Below, in pieces: positions 35,554 to 42,474 of a stretch of DNA of 64,000 bases. Where the stretch lies: assembly GCA_947456625.1 (NCBI GenBank), contig CANGQJ010000010.1, positions 32,790-96,789 on the forward strand, read 5' to 3'. Under the pieces are notes generated by a model. It searched no databases, was not told where the DNA came from, and saw nothing but the letters and a program-made list of their open reading frames with translations. Both the position numbers and the translations under genes were made by a program. Position 1 is the first letter of the stretch. The number at the start of each line of letters is the position of its first letter. This DNA is from Bacteroidota bacterium. GTDB lineage: Bacteria; Bacteroidota; Bacteroidia; Chitinophagales; Chitinophagaceae.

Positions 35554-35811
35554 ATGACAAAGAAAGACAAACTACTGGAAAGATTCTTAAGTATACCTAA
35601 GGATTTTACATTTGATGAGCTAAGCTCGTTATTACAAAGTATGGGTTTTGAGATTGAAAATAAAGGCAAAACCTCTGGGTCAAGAGTTGCTTTTGTGCAT
35701 GTAAATTTCAATAAACACATTTTGATTCATAAACCTCATCCAAATAAAATTATGAATAGAATTTATTTAAAAAATATTATTGTTGAACTTACTTTAAAAC
35801 AAATTATATGA
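35554..35811 (+). CDS. hicA: HicA-family toxin (mRNA interferase)
   Basis: 85 residues, dsRBD-like HicA fold: KDKLLERFLSIPKDFTFDEL, GFEIENKGKTSGSRVAF and HILIHKPHPNKIM. HicA toxins cut mRNA independently of ribosomes. This belongs to the subtype with GSR where others have GSH; the His residues in the HKPHP part are kept. It overlaps hicB by 4 bases (ATGA), so translation is coupled. The toxin gene comes first, as is usual for hicAB. Confidence 0.9.
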   Translation: MTKKDKLLERFLSIPKDFTFDELSSLLQSMGFEIENKGKTSGSRVAFVHVNFNKHILIHKPHPNKIMNRIYLKNIIVELTLKQII

Positions 35812-36152
35812 ATAACACATTAAAATATAAAGGATTTTTTGCATCAGTTGTCTTTAGTGATGAGGATAATATTTTGTTTGGTAAAATAGAAGGAATCGAT
35901 GATTTAGTAATGTTTGAAGGTTCATCGGTTACAGAATTAAAAAACATGTTCAAAGAAGCTGTGGATGATTATATTGAAATATGTAAACAAACTAATAAAC
36001 CACTTTTAAAAAGCTTTAAAGGCTCTTTTAATATTCGTGTCAAGCCTGAAATTCATCAAAAGGCTGCAATGTTGGCAACCATACAAGGCATTAGCTTAAA
36101 TCAACTCGTGCAAAAAGCAATTGTAAAAGAAATACAATTAGCAAATGAATAA
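35808..36152 (+). CDS. hicB: HicB-family antitoxin
   Basis: 114 residues. The N-terminal part is the degenerate RNase H-like HicB domain (YKGFFASVVFSDEDNILFGKIEGIDDL, then ELKNMFKEAVDDYIEICKQ). The C-terminal 40 residues are a ribbon-helix-helix segment (FNIRVKPEIHQKAAMLATIQGISLNQLV) for DNA binding. It neutralises HicA and probably represses the promoter upstream. The end overlaps the ORF6N gene by 8 bases, making a three-gene translationally coupled unit. Confidence 0.9.
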   Translation: MNNTLKYKGFFASVVFSDEDNILFGKIEGIDDLVMFEGSSVTELKNMFKEAVDDYIEICKQTNKPLLKSFKGSFNIRVKPEIHQKAAMLATIQGISLNQLVQKAIVKEIQLANE

Positions 36153-37032
36153 AAAGCTCAATTTTTCAAAAAATGAAATCCGAAATCGAATTTTTATTTT
36201 TCGAGATTCACAAGTAATGCTTGACCGTGTTTTAGCAGAAATGTATCAAGTGGAAACACGTGTGCTAAATCAGGCAGTTAACAGAAATGTGGAACGTTTT
36301 CCTAAAATTTTTCGTTTTCAACTCACTAAAATAGAGTTTAAAAATTGGAAATCACAAATTGTGATGTCCAATGAAGATAAAATGGGGCTGAGAAAACCTC
36401 CATTTGCTTTTACGGAGCAAGGAGTGGCTATGCTTTCTGCAATTTTAAGGAGTGATATTGCAATTAAAGTTAGTATTCAAATTATTAACGCTTTTGTGGA
36501 AATGCGTAAAATTGTATCAATACATAATGGGTTATTTCAAAGAATTGAAAGTATTGAACAAAAACAATTATATGCAGATCAAAAGTTTGAAAAAATATTT
36601 AAAGCACTAGAAGGAGATGTGATTCCTTCACAAGGAATTTTTTTTGAAGGTCAAGTATTTGATGCCTATATATTAACATCAAAAATAATTCGTTCTGCCA
36701 AAAGAAATATAATATTAATTGACAACTATATAAATGATAACACATTAACACATTTATCTAAGAAAAATAATAATGTAACTGTTCTGATATTAACTAAAAA
36801 TATTTCAAAGCAATTGACCTTAGATATTCAAAAAGTAAATGAGCAATATGGAAATTTTGAAATTCAAGTTTTTTCAAAAAGTCATGGCCGTTTTTTAATT
36901 ATTGATAATTCACAAGTATATCATATTGGCGCCTCATTAAAAGATATTGGTAAAAAATGGTTTGCATTTTCTAAGATGGATAAGTTTTCAGTCTCAAGTA
37001 TATTAAAAATGGTTCCCATAGTGAGTAATTAA
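36145..37032 (+). CDS. ORF6N-domain protein fused to a PLD-like phosphodiesterase domain
   Basis: 295 residues. Residues 10-125 are an ORF6N domain (FRDSQVMLDRVLAEMYQVETR, FTEQGVAMLSAILRS), a DNA-binding-type module known from phages and bacterial accessory genes. A short coiled linker follows. Residues 165-295 look like one phospholipase-D-type repeat: QVFDAYILTSKIIRSAKRNIILIDN, then the active-site-like H247-G-R-F-L-I-I-D254, an HxR variant of HxKx4D. Proteins of this layout are common in Bacteroidota without known function. It overlaps hicB by 8 bases and so belongs to the toxin-antitoxin operon. It could be a third regulator or an effector nuclease (inference). Confidence 0.85.
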   Translation: MNKKLNFSKNEIRNRIFIFRDSQVMLDRVLAEMYQVETRVLNQAVNRNVERFPKIFRFQLTKIEFKNWKSQIVMSNEDKMGLRKPPFAFTEQGVAMLSAILRSDIAIKVSIQIINAFVEMRKIVSIHNGLFQRIESIEQKQLYADQKFEKIFKALEGDVIPSQGIFFEGQVFDAYILTSKIIRSAKRNIILIDNYINDNTLTHLSKKNNNVTVLILTKNISKQLTLDIQKVNEQYGNFEIQVFSKSHGRFLIIDNSQVYHIGASLKDIGKKWFAFSKMDKFSVSSILKMVPIVSN

Positions 37033-37622
37033 AAAACATATCCAATTCCAATGCCATTAGTGATGCTTTCTAAATTGGATTGAATGCCGAAATGGAAGTT
37101 AATAAAATAATTATTCTTTTGAACCTGATGACCAATAGTATAATATAGTTTAAAACCGGAGGATGGAGTCTTGAAACTATTATCATCGGGACTTATATAC
37201 GCATTAGATAAATACCTTGCTTCTAAGCCTAAATAAGTACCACAATTATTGAGTATAGGTTTTGTTTTACGAATTCTTCTTTTAAAATTAAAATAATAAC
37301 GTTGTTCAACAGAGGCGTAGGCCTGGTAAGAAAATTTAACTAAAAATCTTTCATGATAATCGTCGTATGAATTCAATCCTAGTTTACTAACCATTGATAA
37401 GTTTCTTTTTTGCGACCACTCATACATACCTGTTAAGATCCCTGTGCCCTCTGGTATGTCACCTAATGTAAGCGCAGGGAAGGTTAAGTTAATTCTAAAT
37501 GTATTTTTCTGAATACTCCAGTAAGCCGAATCGATAGATTCAGGAGCTAATTGCTTCTTTTGCGCTTTGGCTAGAATAAAAAAACAAATAAAAAAAAATG
37601 AAAAGATTGCCTTAAGTTTCAT
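37029..37622 (-). CDS. Secreted protein, probably small outer-membrane beta-barrel
   Basis: 197 residues with a signal peptide (MKLKAIFSFFFICFFILAKAQ). Alternating polar and aromatic strands, with GLEARYLSN, GFKLYYTIGHQ and NYFINFHFGIQ, and a C-terminal Phe (GIGIGYVF) suggest an 8-stranded outer-membrane barrel. I recognise no named family. The end overlaps the ORF6N gene by 4 bases on the opposite strand. Confidence 0.7.
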   Translation of the reverse strand: MKLKAIFSFFFICFFILAKAQKKQLAPESIDSAYWSIQKNTFRINLTFPALTLGDIPEGTGILTGMYEWSQKRNLSMVSKLGLNSYDDYHERFLVKFSYQAYASVEQRYYFNFKRRIRKTKPILNNCGTYLGLEARYLSNAYISPDDNSFKTPSSGFKLYYTIGHQVQKNNYFINFHFGIQSNLESITNGIGIGYVF

Positions 37623-37718
37623 GAGATTAACTAGATGTTAATAGATAGTGAATATAATCTTAATTGCAAAACTTTACACTTAATAGAATGCTAAAAATGT
37701 TAGAGAGTTCGAAGCAGC

Positions 37719-38897
37719 TTAAAAATTATTAAATTGATTTTTATTTAAGGGATTCCCACCTATTCCACGACCACTAGGCACACCAATAAGTTCTGTGGAG
37801 ATTACTTTTTTGGGAACTGCATTTTCTAAGTTTTTATTAGCATTGTAAGGTGATATGATAATTGCCTGTCGGTGCATGAACGGTATTTTTCTATTATTAT
37901 GGAATGGAGGTATCCATGGCTTTGATTTTAAAAATATTTTTCTTACTTCTCCATCAAGTTGATCATTTACCTTATTAGATAGTAAAACATTATTTACTTT
38001 ACCATCAGTGCCTATACTAAAGAAACAGGTATAAGTTAAAGTATTCACATCGGATCTTCTAGTGTCAGCAATACCTTGCAGCCAACTGGTTAAATATTTC
38101 ATCCAACCATTGATACCGTCTTTATACTGCCCAATTGTATTTTTTATCTCCAGGCCTGGCTGCTCCATCCCATTTTCATCATAGCAAATTGCAGTCGTAT
38201 AATCGATTAATGAATCGTAAGGTAGCCCTTCAATCGTATCATACTTTAGTTCGGGAACTTGATTTAATGTAGTTTCATCTAAAGTGGGATACTTTAAAAT
38301 GGATGCTTTATTTCCATTCTCATGATAATAGGTCCAAGGCCCAATTTTACGCATTCCTTTTACAAGTCTACCCTTATATGAAATATTACCATTGGGAAAA
38401 TATCCAATTATAATACCTGTGGTATTACCAACACTATCTAATTGCATTTGCCTTTCAAGAGTGCCGTCAGGATACCATGCATTACATGTGCCGGCGGGAA
38501 GTCCATTAATATATTTGCAGGAATCAGCCATCATGCCATTGGGGTAATAGCTTTCAAAAAAACCAGCTCTATGGTTATTGGAGTAATAGCCTGAATTAGC
38601 TAATAATTCATTGGCATAGTAGGATTTAAATTCACCCTGTTTGATTTTGAAATCACGATCTTTATAATGATAGGTGGAGCTTAGTTTTTTGGAATGGGTA
38701 AAGTAGTCAAGCTTTAACCAGCCAGTATCTTCTTTTCTAACAATACTAATGATAGGTGCTTGGTTCGAAGGCGCTAATTTAGTCCCCGTAATATCATAAA
38801 AGTATACGGAGTCTTGTGCGGTTAAAGAAATGGAACAAATTGAAAAAAAGATTGTAAAATATAAGATGGCAAATTTCGCGTTTAATACACTTTTCAT
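37719..38897 (-). CDS. Secreted MORN-repeat (YwqK-like) protein with TonB-C-like domain
   Basis: 392 residues with a signal peptide ending near SISLTAQ. Residues of about 80-210 hold MORN-variant repeats: GEFKSYYANELLANSGYY, GFFESYYPNGMMADSC, CNAWYPDGTLERQM, IIGYFPNGNISYKG, GPWTYYHENGNKA. The C-terminal third resembles the TonB C-terminal domain (FSIGTDGKVNNVLLSNKVND, then KPWIPP and a final IIISPY strand), as in other Bacteroidota MORN/TonB proteins. The role is probably at the envelope; the partner is unknown. The 96-base gap to the preceding minus-strand gene suggests a separate unit. Confidence 0.8.
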   Translation of the reverse strand: MKSVLNAKFAILYFTIFFSICSISLTAQDSVYFYDITGTKLAPSNQAPIISIVRKEDTGWLKLDYFTHSKKLSSTYHYKDRDFKIKQGEFKSYYANELLANSGYYSNNHRAGFFESYYPNGMMADSCKYINGLPAGTCNAWYPDGTLERQMQLDSVGNTTGIIIGYFPNGNISYKGRLVKGMRKIGPWTYYHENGNKASILKYPTLDETTLNQVPELKYDTIEGLPYDSLIDYTTAICYDENGMEQPGLEIKNTIGQYKDGINGWMKYLTSWLQGIADTRRSDVNTLTYTCFFSIGTDGKVNNVLLSNKVNDQLDGEVRKIFLKSKPWIPPFHNNRKIPFMHRQAIIISPYNANKNLENAVPKKVISTELIGVPSGRGIGGNPLNKNQFNNF

Positions 38898-39012
38898 TTT
38901 GAAGCAGTTTGTTAATTTTTAAACATTTAAATATAATAAATATCAGTTAAAAACGAATATGATTTTATATAAACCAATAATTTCAGTACATATACATTTA
39001 AAAATTATGCAC

Positions 39013-39117
39013 CTAATATCTGGGAGTTTCCTCCCATTCAAAAACTTTTTCAATTTTAAATTTTCTCTTTGAATCTATTTTATTTGAACTTTTTGTTAAA
39101 CGTATTCCTTTAGGCAT
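39013..39117 (-). pseudogene. Short open frame, probable frameshifted C-terminal tail of the GLPGLI gene
   Basis: A 34-codon frame begins with ATG at 39117, 8 bases past the GLPGLI stop, and ends at 39013. The product, MPKGIRLTKSSNKIDSKRK... ending FEWEETPRY, is basic then acidic. Read without its ATG, the same frame stays open back to about 39145. GLPGLI proteins generally have a longer basic tail than the gene upstream shows, so a one-base slip near the run TTTATTTTTC at 39125-39134 may have cut the gene in two. A separate small peptide gene is the alternative. The rest of the gap 38898-39012 shows nothing. Confidence 0.4.
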
Positions 39118-39125
39118 CGTTGCGT

Positions 39126-39818
39126 TTATTTTTCTAAAAATATATCCTCAAAATGATCTTGAATGTAAGCATATTCTTGAATTGATTTTTTTTCAATTTC
39201 AATTGGCTCAGTAATATCAAATTCTTGATTGGTAGGATATTCAATATGCTTCATTGTAACCGAAAACATCTTCTCAGTATCTTCTGCCTGAATTATAAGC
39301 CCAGGTAATCCATACAACTTAAAAGGGCCGTAGGGCAATGGTATTTCTTCTGTAAACCACACTATATATACACGTCCTCTAAATGTTCCAATTGCTTTTT
39401 TACAGGTATACTTGCCAATTGCAAGTAGCTCATCTTTAATTTCCCAATTAATTTTTAACCAAGAATCATTTACAAAATATGCATCTAATGCTGCAGACTT
39501 AGGAAACCTAAGGGTAATTTTTTCGGCATTAAAATTTCGATAAATCATTTCTCCTTTTTCATCACCATATTTAAAAGTCATTCCTACGCCTCCTTTTTCT
39601 TGATGTAACCCAACATTTTCTTGTGTATAAATTTTAGTAGCATATGCTATTCCAATACTGATTGAATCGTTAAATAATAAGTGGGTTTCAACCGGTTTAG
39701 CATTTAAATTTTCATTTGGGTATTTAATATCATAAATAATTAAACCAGCTTTATTTTGTGCATTGGCTATAAATAATAGACATAATAAAGCGCTTGTAAT
39801 GAATACTTTATGACTCAT
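39126..39818 (-). CDS. GLPGLI-family secreted protein
   Basis: 230 residues with a signal peptide (ITSALLCLLFIANAQ). The name motif is seen as LYGLPGLIIQAED near residue 190, preceded by YTCKKAIGTFRGRVYIVWFTEEIPL and FKLYGLPG. The family is found almost only in Bacteroidota, is secreted, and its function is unknown. The protein stops soon after IQDHFEDIFLEK; the adjacent frame at 39013-39117 may be the lost C-terminus. It is divergent from the first BlaI gene. Confidence 0.88.
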   Translation of the reverse strand: MSHKVFITSALLCLLFIANAQNKAGLIIYDIKYPNENLNAKPVETHLLFNDSISIGIAYATKIYTQENVGLHQEKGGVGMTFKYGDEKGEMIYRNFNAEKITLRFPKSAALDAYFVNDSWLKINWEIKDELLAIGKYTCKKAIGTFRGRVYIVWFTEEIPLPYGPFKLYGLPGLIIQAEDTEKMFSVTMKHIEYPTNQEFDITEPIEIEKKSIQEYAYIQDHFEDIFLEK

Positions 39819-39888
39819 TTGGTACTATTCTTTTCAATTGATTGAATTTGGTTAAAACCCGATATTCTCAAAAATAGTATAAAAATAT

Positions 39889-39934
39889 TTTGTCTAACTA
39901 AAAATATAGTTATAATATTGACTAAGAATTTAGT
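39889..39934 (+). promoter_or_regulatory. Promoter and two BlaI-type operators of the first BlaI/M56 operon
   Basis: TTTG (39889-39892), a 20-base spacer and TAATATTG (39913-39920) form the promoter. Operator A1 is ACTAA-AAAT-ATAGT (39897-39910), inside a TAACTA-N6-TAGTTA repeat that sits in the spacer. Operator A2 is ACTAA-GAAT-TTAGT (39921-39934), just behind the -7 box. The same motif occurs twice before the second BlaI gene. Placement over the promoter fits repression by BlaI. Confidence 0.75.
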
Positions 39935-39955
39935 TAGAAAGATAAAATATACATT

Positions 39956-40324
39956 ATGAAAAAATTGACACAGGCAGAGGAACAAATCATGCAAGCCTTA
40001 TGGGCATTAGATAAGGGCGGATTTATCAAAGATGTTTTAGAGGCATTAGAAGAAACAAAGCCACATCATAATACCGTGGCAACCCTTTTGAAAATTTTGG
40101 TTGAAAAGGAATTTGTAGGCATTCAAAATCCTAATCGTAACAATTTTTACCATCCATTGATCAGCAAAGCGGATTATTCTGCTAAAAGAATTGAAGGTTT
40201 AACAGAAAGTTATTTTGAAGGTTCTTATGCGAATGTGGTTTCTTTTTTGGTTGATAAAAAACAAATGTCCATTTCCGATTTAGAATTGCTTTTAAAACAA
40301 TTAAAAAACAAAAGCCATGACTAG
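39956..40324 (+). CDS. BlaI/MecI-family transcriptional repressor (first copy)
   Basis: 122 residues: an N-terminal winged helix (LTQAEEQIMQALWALDKGGFIKDVL, then PHHNTVATLLKILVEKEFV) and a C-terminal dimerisation helix (SYANVVSFLVDKKQMSISDLELLLKQL). BlaI-type repressors sit on palindromes at their own promoters and are removed when the partner M56 protease is activated. The M56 gene overlaps by 8 bases, so the pair is translationally coupled. It is clearly similar to the second copy at 42107. Confidence 0.93.
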   Translation: MKKLTQAEEQIMQALWALDKGGFIKDVLEALEETKPHHNTVATLLKILVEKEFVGIQNPNRNNFYHPLISKADYSAKRIEGLTESYFEGSYANVVSFLVDKKQMSISDLELLLKQLKNKSHD

Positions 40325-41969
40325 TCAAACAGCGCTCATTTATATATTGAAATCAATATTTATTTCGGGTCTTTTTGTTTCGTATTACTGGATTGCGCTT
40401 AGAAATAAAAAATTTCATTATTACAATCGCTTTTATTTATTGTTTGCATCATTAATAAGCTTAATTGCACCATTGTTAAATTTTAATTGGTTTAGCGTTG
40501 AAGAACCAGTTTTATATAGATCCAATGCAATAATATTGTTTGTAATACCAACCACTTCGGGCAATAATGGCATTCATTTAGATTGGGCAGACTATATGAT
40601 AGTTACTGCAGCTGCTATTACAATTGTCTTAATAGCAATACTGTTAAGACAAATTTTAAAAATTAATTTACTTAAAAGACAGTCTGAAGTAACAAAAATG
40701 GAGGGTTTTGATTTTATTAATACCAATGAAGAGAATGCTCCATTTTCTTTTTTAAGTAATTTATTTTGGAAACAATCAATTTCATTACAGGAGGAAGGTG
40801 GCCAACAAATATTTAAACATGAAATTACCCATATTCAACAAAAACATACCTGGGATAGAATTTACTGCCAATTAGTTTCTTCTCTTTTTTGGATGAACCC
40901 ATTTAATTGGATCATTCAAAAAGAACTTATTACTATTCATGAATTCATCGCGGATGAAGAAGCCGTAGGTAATAGTAATGTAGAAGCTTTTGCCAAAATG
41001 TTATTACAAACTCATTATGGAAATCATTTTTTAAATCCAACACATCAATTCTTTTATTCATCCATTAAACGACGCTTAACTATGTTAACAAAATCTACCA
41101 ACACTAAATACTCCTACCTACGAAGGGTAATGGTATTGCCAGTATTAATTGCATCGGTATGTCTAGTATCTATTAAAGTACATGCAAAAGAACGTATTGA
41201 AACAAAAATATCTGAAATTAAACAAAACATTACGTTATTAGTAAGTGATACTTCGAGACCTGCTAATAAAGTGAAGTTATTACCACCACCACCTCCACCA
41301 CCACCTGCAAAAAAAGAGGAATCTGAAAATGTATCATCTTTAACTGCAGATGTTTCTACTTCAACGCCAAAACCTACCTACTTTATTGATGGAGTTAAGA
41401 TTTCAGCTAACGAATTAAATAAAATTTCACCCAATGATATACAAAAAGTTAGTGTATGGAAAGGGGCAGATGCAATGCGTAGACATCCTGAGGATGGTCA
41501 AAACGGCGTAGTTGAAATCACAACGAAAAAAGCAATAAGCGGTATCAATATTGAGGAAAACAATAACTCTACAACTAATGAATTAGAAAAAGTTGTGGTA
41601 GTTAGTTATAAAGATGGTAATTCGGTTGTAGTTACCGGTAAACCATTATTTACAACGGTCAAAATACCTCCTGTTTTTAGTAAAGTGCAAAATGGGTGGG
41701 CTAAATATTTGGAAAGAGCATTAGATAGAGATTTACCTAAACGAAGAGGTGCTCCTGCGGGTCAATATGCAGTAAAAGTAAATTTTGAAATCGATCAAGA
41801 TGGAAAAGTAATAAATGTAAAAGCCTTAAATGATCCAGGGTATGGAACTGCGGAAGAAGCAATGCGCATATTTGAAAGTTCTCCTAAGTGGACACCCGCA
41901 ATTCAAAATGGGGAAAATGTAAAATACGCTCAAACTCAGGAAGTTGTATTTGTGGTAGTAGATAAATAG
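40317..41969 (+). CDS. BlaR1-like M56 membrane metalloprotease with plug-like and TonB-C domains
   Basis: 550 residues. Membrane helices lie near 6-26, 35-55, 92-112 and 272-292. The zinc protease motif is HEITH at 168-172, followed by IHEFIADEEAV with the third ligand. Beyond the last helix comes a tract of nine prolines (about 322-330), then a segment like a TonB-dependent-receptor plug (YFIDGVKISANEL, VSVWKGADAM, GVVEITTKK), then a TonB C-terminal domain (YAVKVNFEIDQDGKVINVKA). BlaR1's penicillin-sensor domain is absent. The M56-TonB layout is known in Bacteroidota; the signal is not. It probably inactivates the cognate BlaI upstream. Confidence 0.9.
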   Translation: MTSQTALIYILKSIFISGLFVSYYWIALRNKKFHYYNRFYLLFASLISLIAPLLNFNWFSVEEPVLYRSNAIILFVIPTTSGNNGIHLDWADYMIVTAAAITIVLIAILLRQILKINLLKRQSEVTKMEGFDFINTNEENAPFSFLSNLFWKQSISLQEEGGQQIFKHEITHIQQKHTWDRIYCQLVSSLFWMNPFNWIIQKELITIHEFIADEEAVGNSNVEAFAKMLLQTHYGNHFLNPTHQFFYSSIKRRLTMLTKSTNTKYSYLRRVMVLPVLIASVCLVSIKVHAKERIETKISEIKQNITLLVSDTSRPANKVKLLPPPPPPPPAKKEESENVSSLTADVSTSTPKPTYFIDGVKISANELNKISPNDIQKVSVWKGADAMRRHPEDGQNGVVEITTKKAISGINIEENNNSTTNELEKVVVVSYKDGNSVVVTGKPLFTTVKIPPVFSKVQNGWAKYLERALDRDLPKRRGAPAGQYAVKVNFEIDQDGKVINVKALNDPGYGTAEEAMRIFESSPKWTPAIQNGENVKYAQTQEVVFVVVDK

Positions 41970-41998
41970 ACTTTTATAAGTTCATATAAAATTTAGAT

Positions 41999-42030
41999 CC
42001 CCCTGCATGTCTATGCGGGGTTTTTTTTTT
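41999..42030 (+). terminator. Terminator of the first BlaI/M56 operon
   Basis: Stem CCCCTGCAT / ATGCGGGG (one wobble pair), loop GTCT, then ten T. It lies 30 bases past the M56 stop and before the second promoter, so the two operons are separately transcribed. Confidence 0.8.
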
Positions 42031-42042
42031 ATTTTTTGTTAA

Positions 42043-42087
42043 AACTAAAAAATTAGTTGTAAAACTAAATAATTAGTTATAGGTTTG
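42043..42087 (+). promoter_or_regulatory. Promoter and two BlaI-type operators of the second BlaI/M56 operon
   Basis: TTG (42057-42059), 20 bases, and TAGGTTTG (42080-42087) form a near-consensus promoter. B1 is AACTAA-AAAA-TTAGTT (42043-42058), overlapping the -33 box. B2 is ACTAA-ATAA-TTAGT (42064-42077), in the spacer. The 20-base centre spacing is about two helical turns. Both sites match those of the first operon. Confidence 0.8.
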
Positions 42088-42106
42088 TTCTCATAAATCA
42101 AAAAAG

Positions 42107-42469
42107 ATGAATAAGCCATTAACAAAAGCCGAGGAACAAGTAATGCAAGTACTATGGAAATTGGAGTCTGCCTATTTAAAAGACATTGTAGATGCAATGC
42201 CAGAGCCAAAACCCCATAGCAACACCATTGCCACAATTATTAAAATCTTAATTGATAAAGGATTTATTAACCACGAAGTTCATGGCAGGGTGCATTGCTA
42301 CGCACCTGTGATTAGTAAAGAAGAATACTCTTCTTCAACTATAAAAAGTTTGGTAGAATGCTATTTTGAAGGTTCATTTTCAGATGTTGTTTCCTTTATG
42401 GTTAAGCAGCAGGACTTAAAAGTGGCTGATTTGGAATTGCTGCTCCAACAAATTAAAAAGAAAAAATAA
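42107..42469 (+). CDS. BlaI/MecI-family transcriptional repressor (second copy)
   Basis: 120 residues with the same layout as the first copy: LTKAEEQVMQVLWKLESAYLKDIV, PHSNTIATIIKILIDKGFI and a C-terminal helix SFSDVVSFMVKQQDLKVADL. The recognition-helix region (PHSNTIAT against PHHNTVAT) is nearly the same, in keeping with the shared operator. It ends 5 bases before the M56-amidase gene. Because both repressors probably see the same sites, the two operons may be cross-regulated (inference). Confidence 0.93.
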   Translation: MNKPLTKAEEQVMQVLWKLESAYLKDIVDAMPEPKPHSNTIATIIKILIDKGFINHEVHGRVHCYAPVISKEEYSSSTIKSLVECYFEGSFSDVVSFMVKQQDLKVADLELLLQQIKKKK

Positions 42470-42474
42470 CTGTT

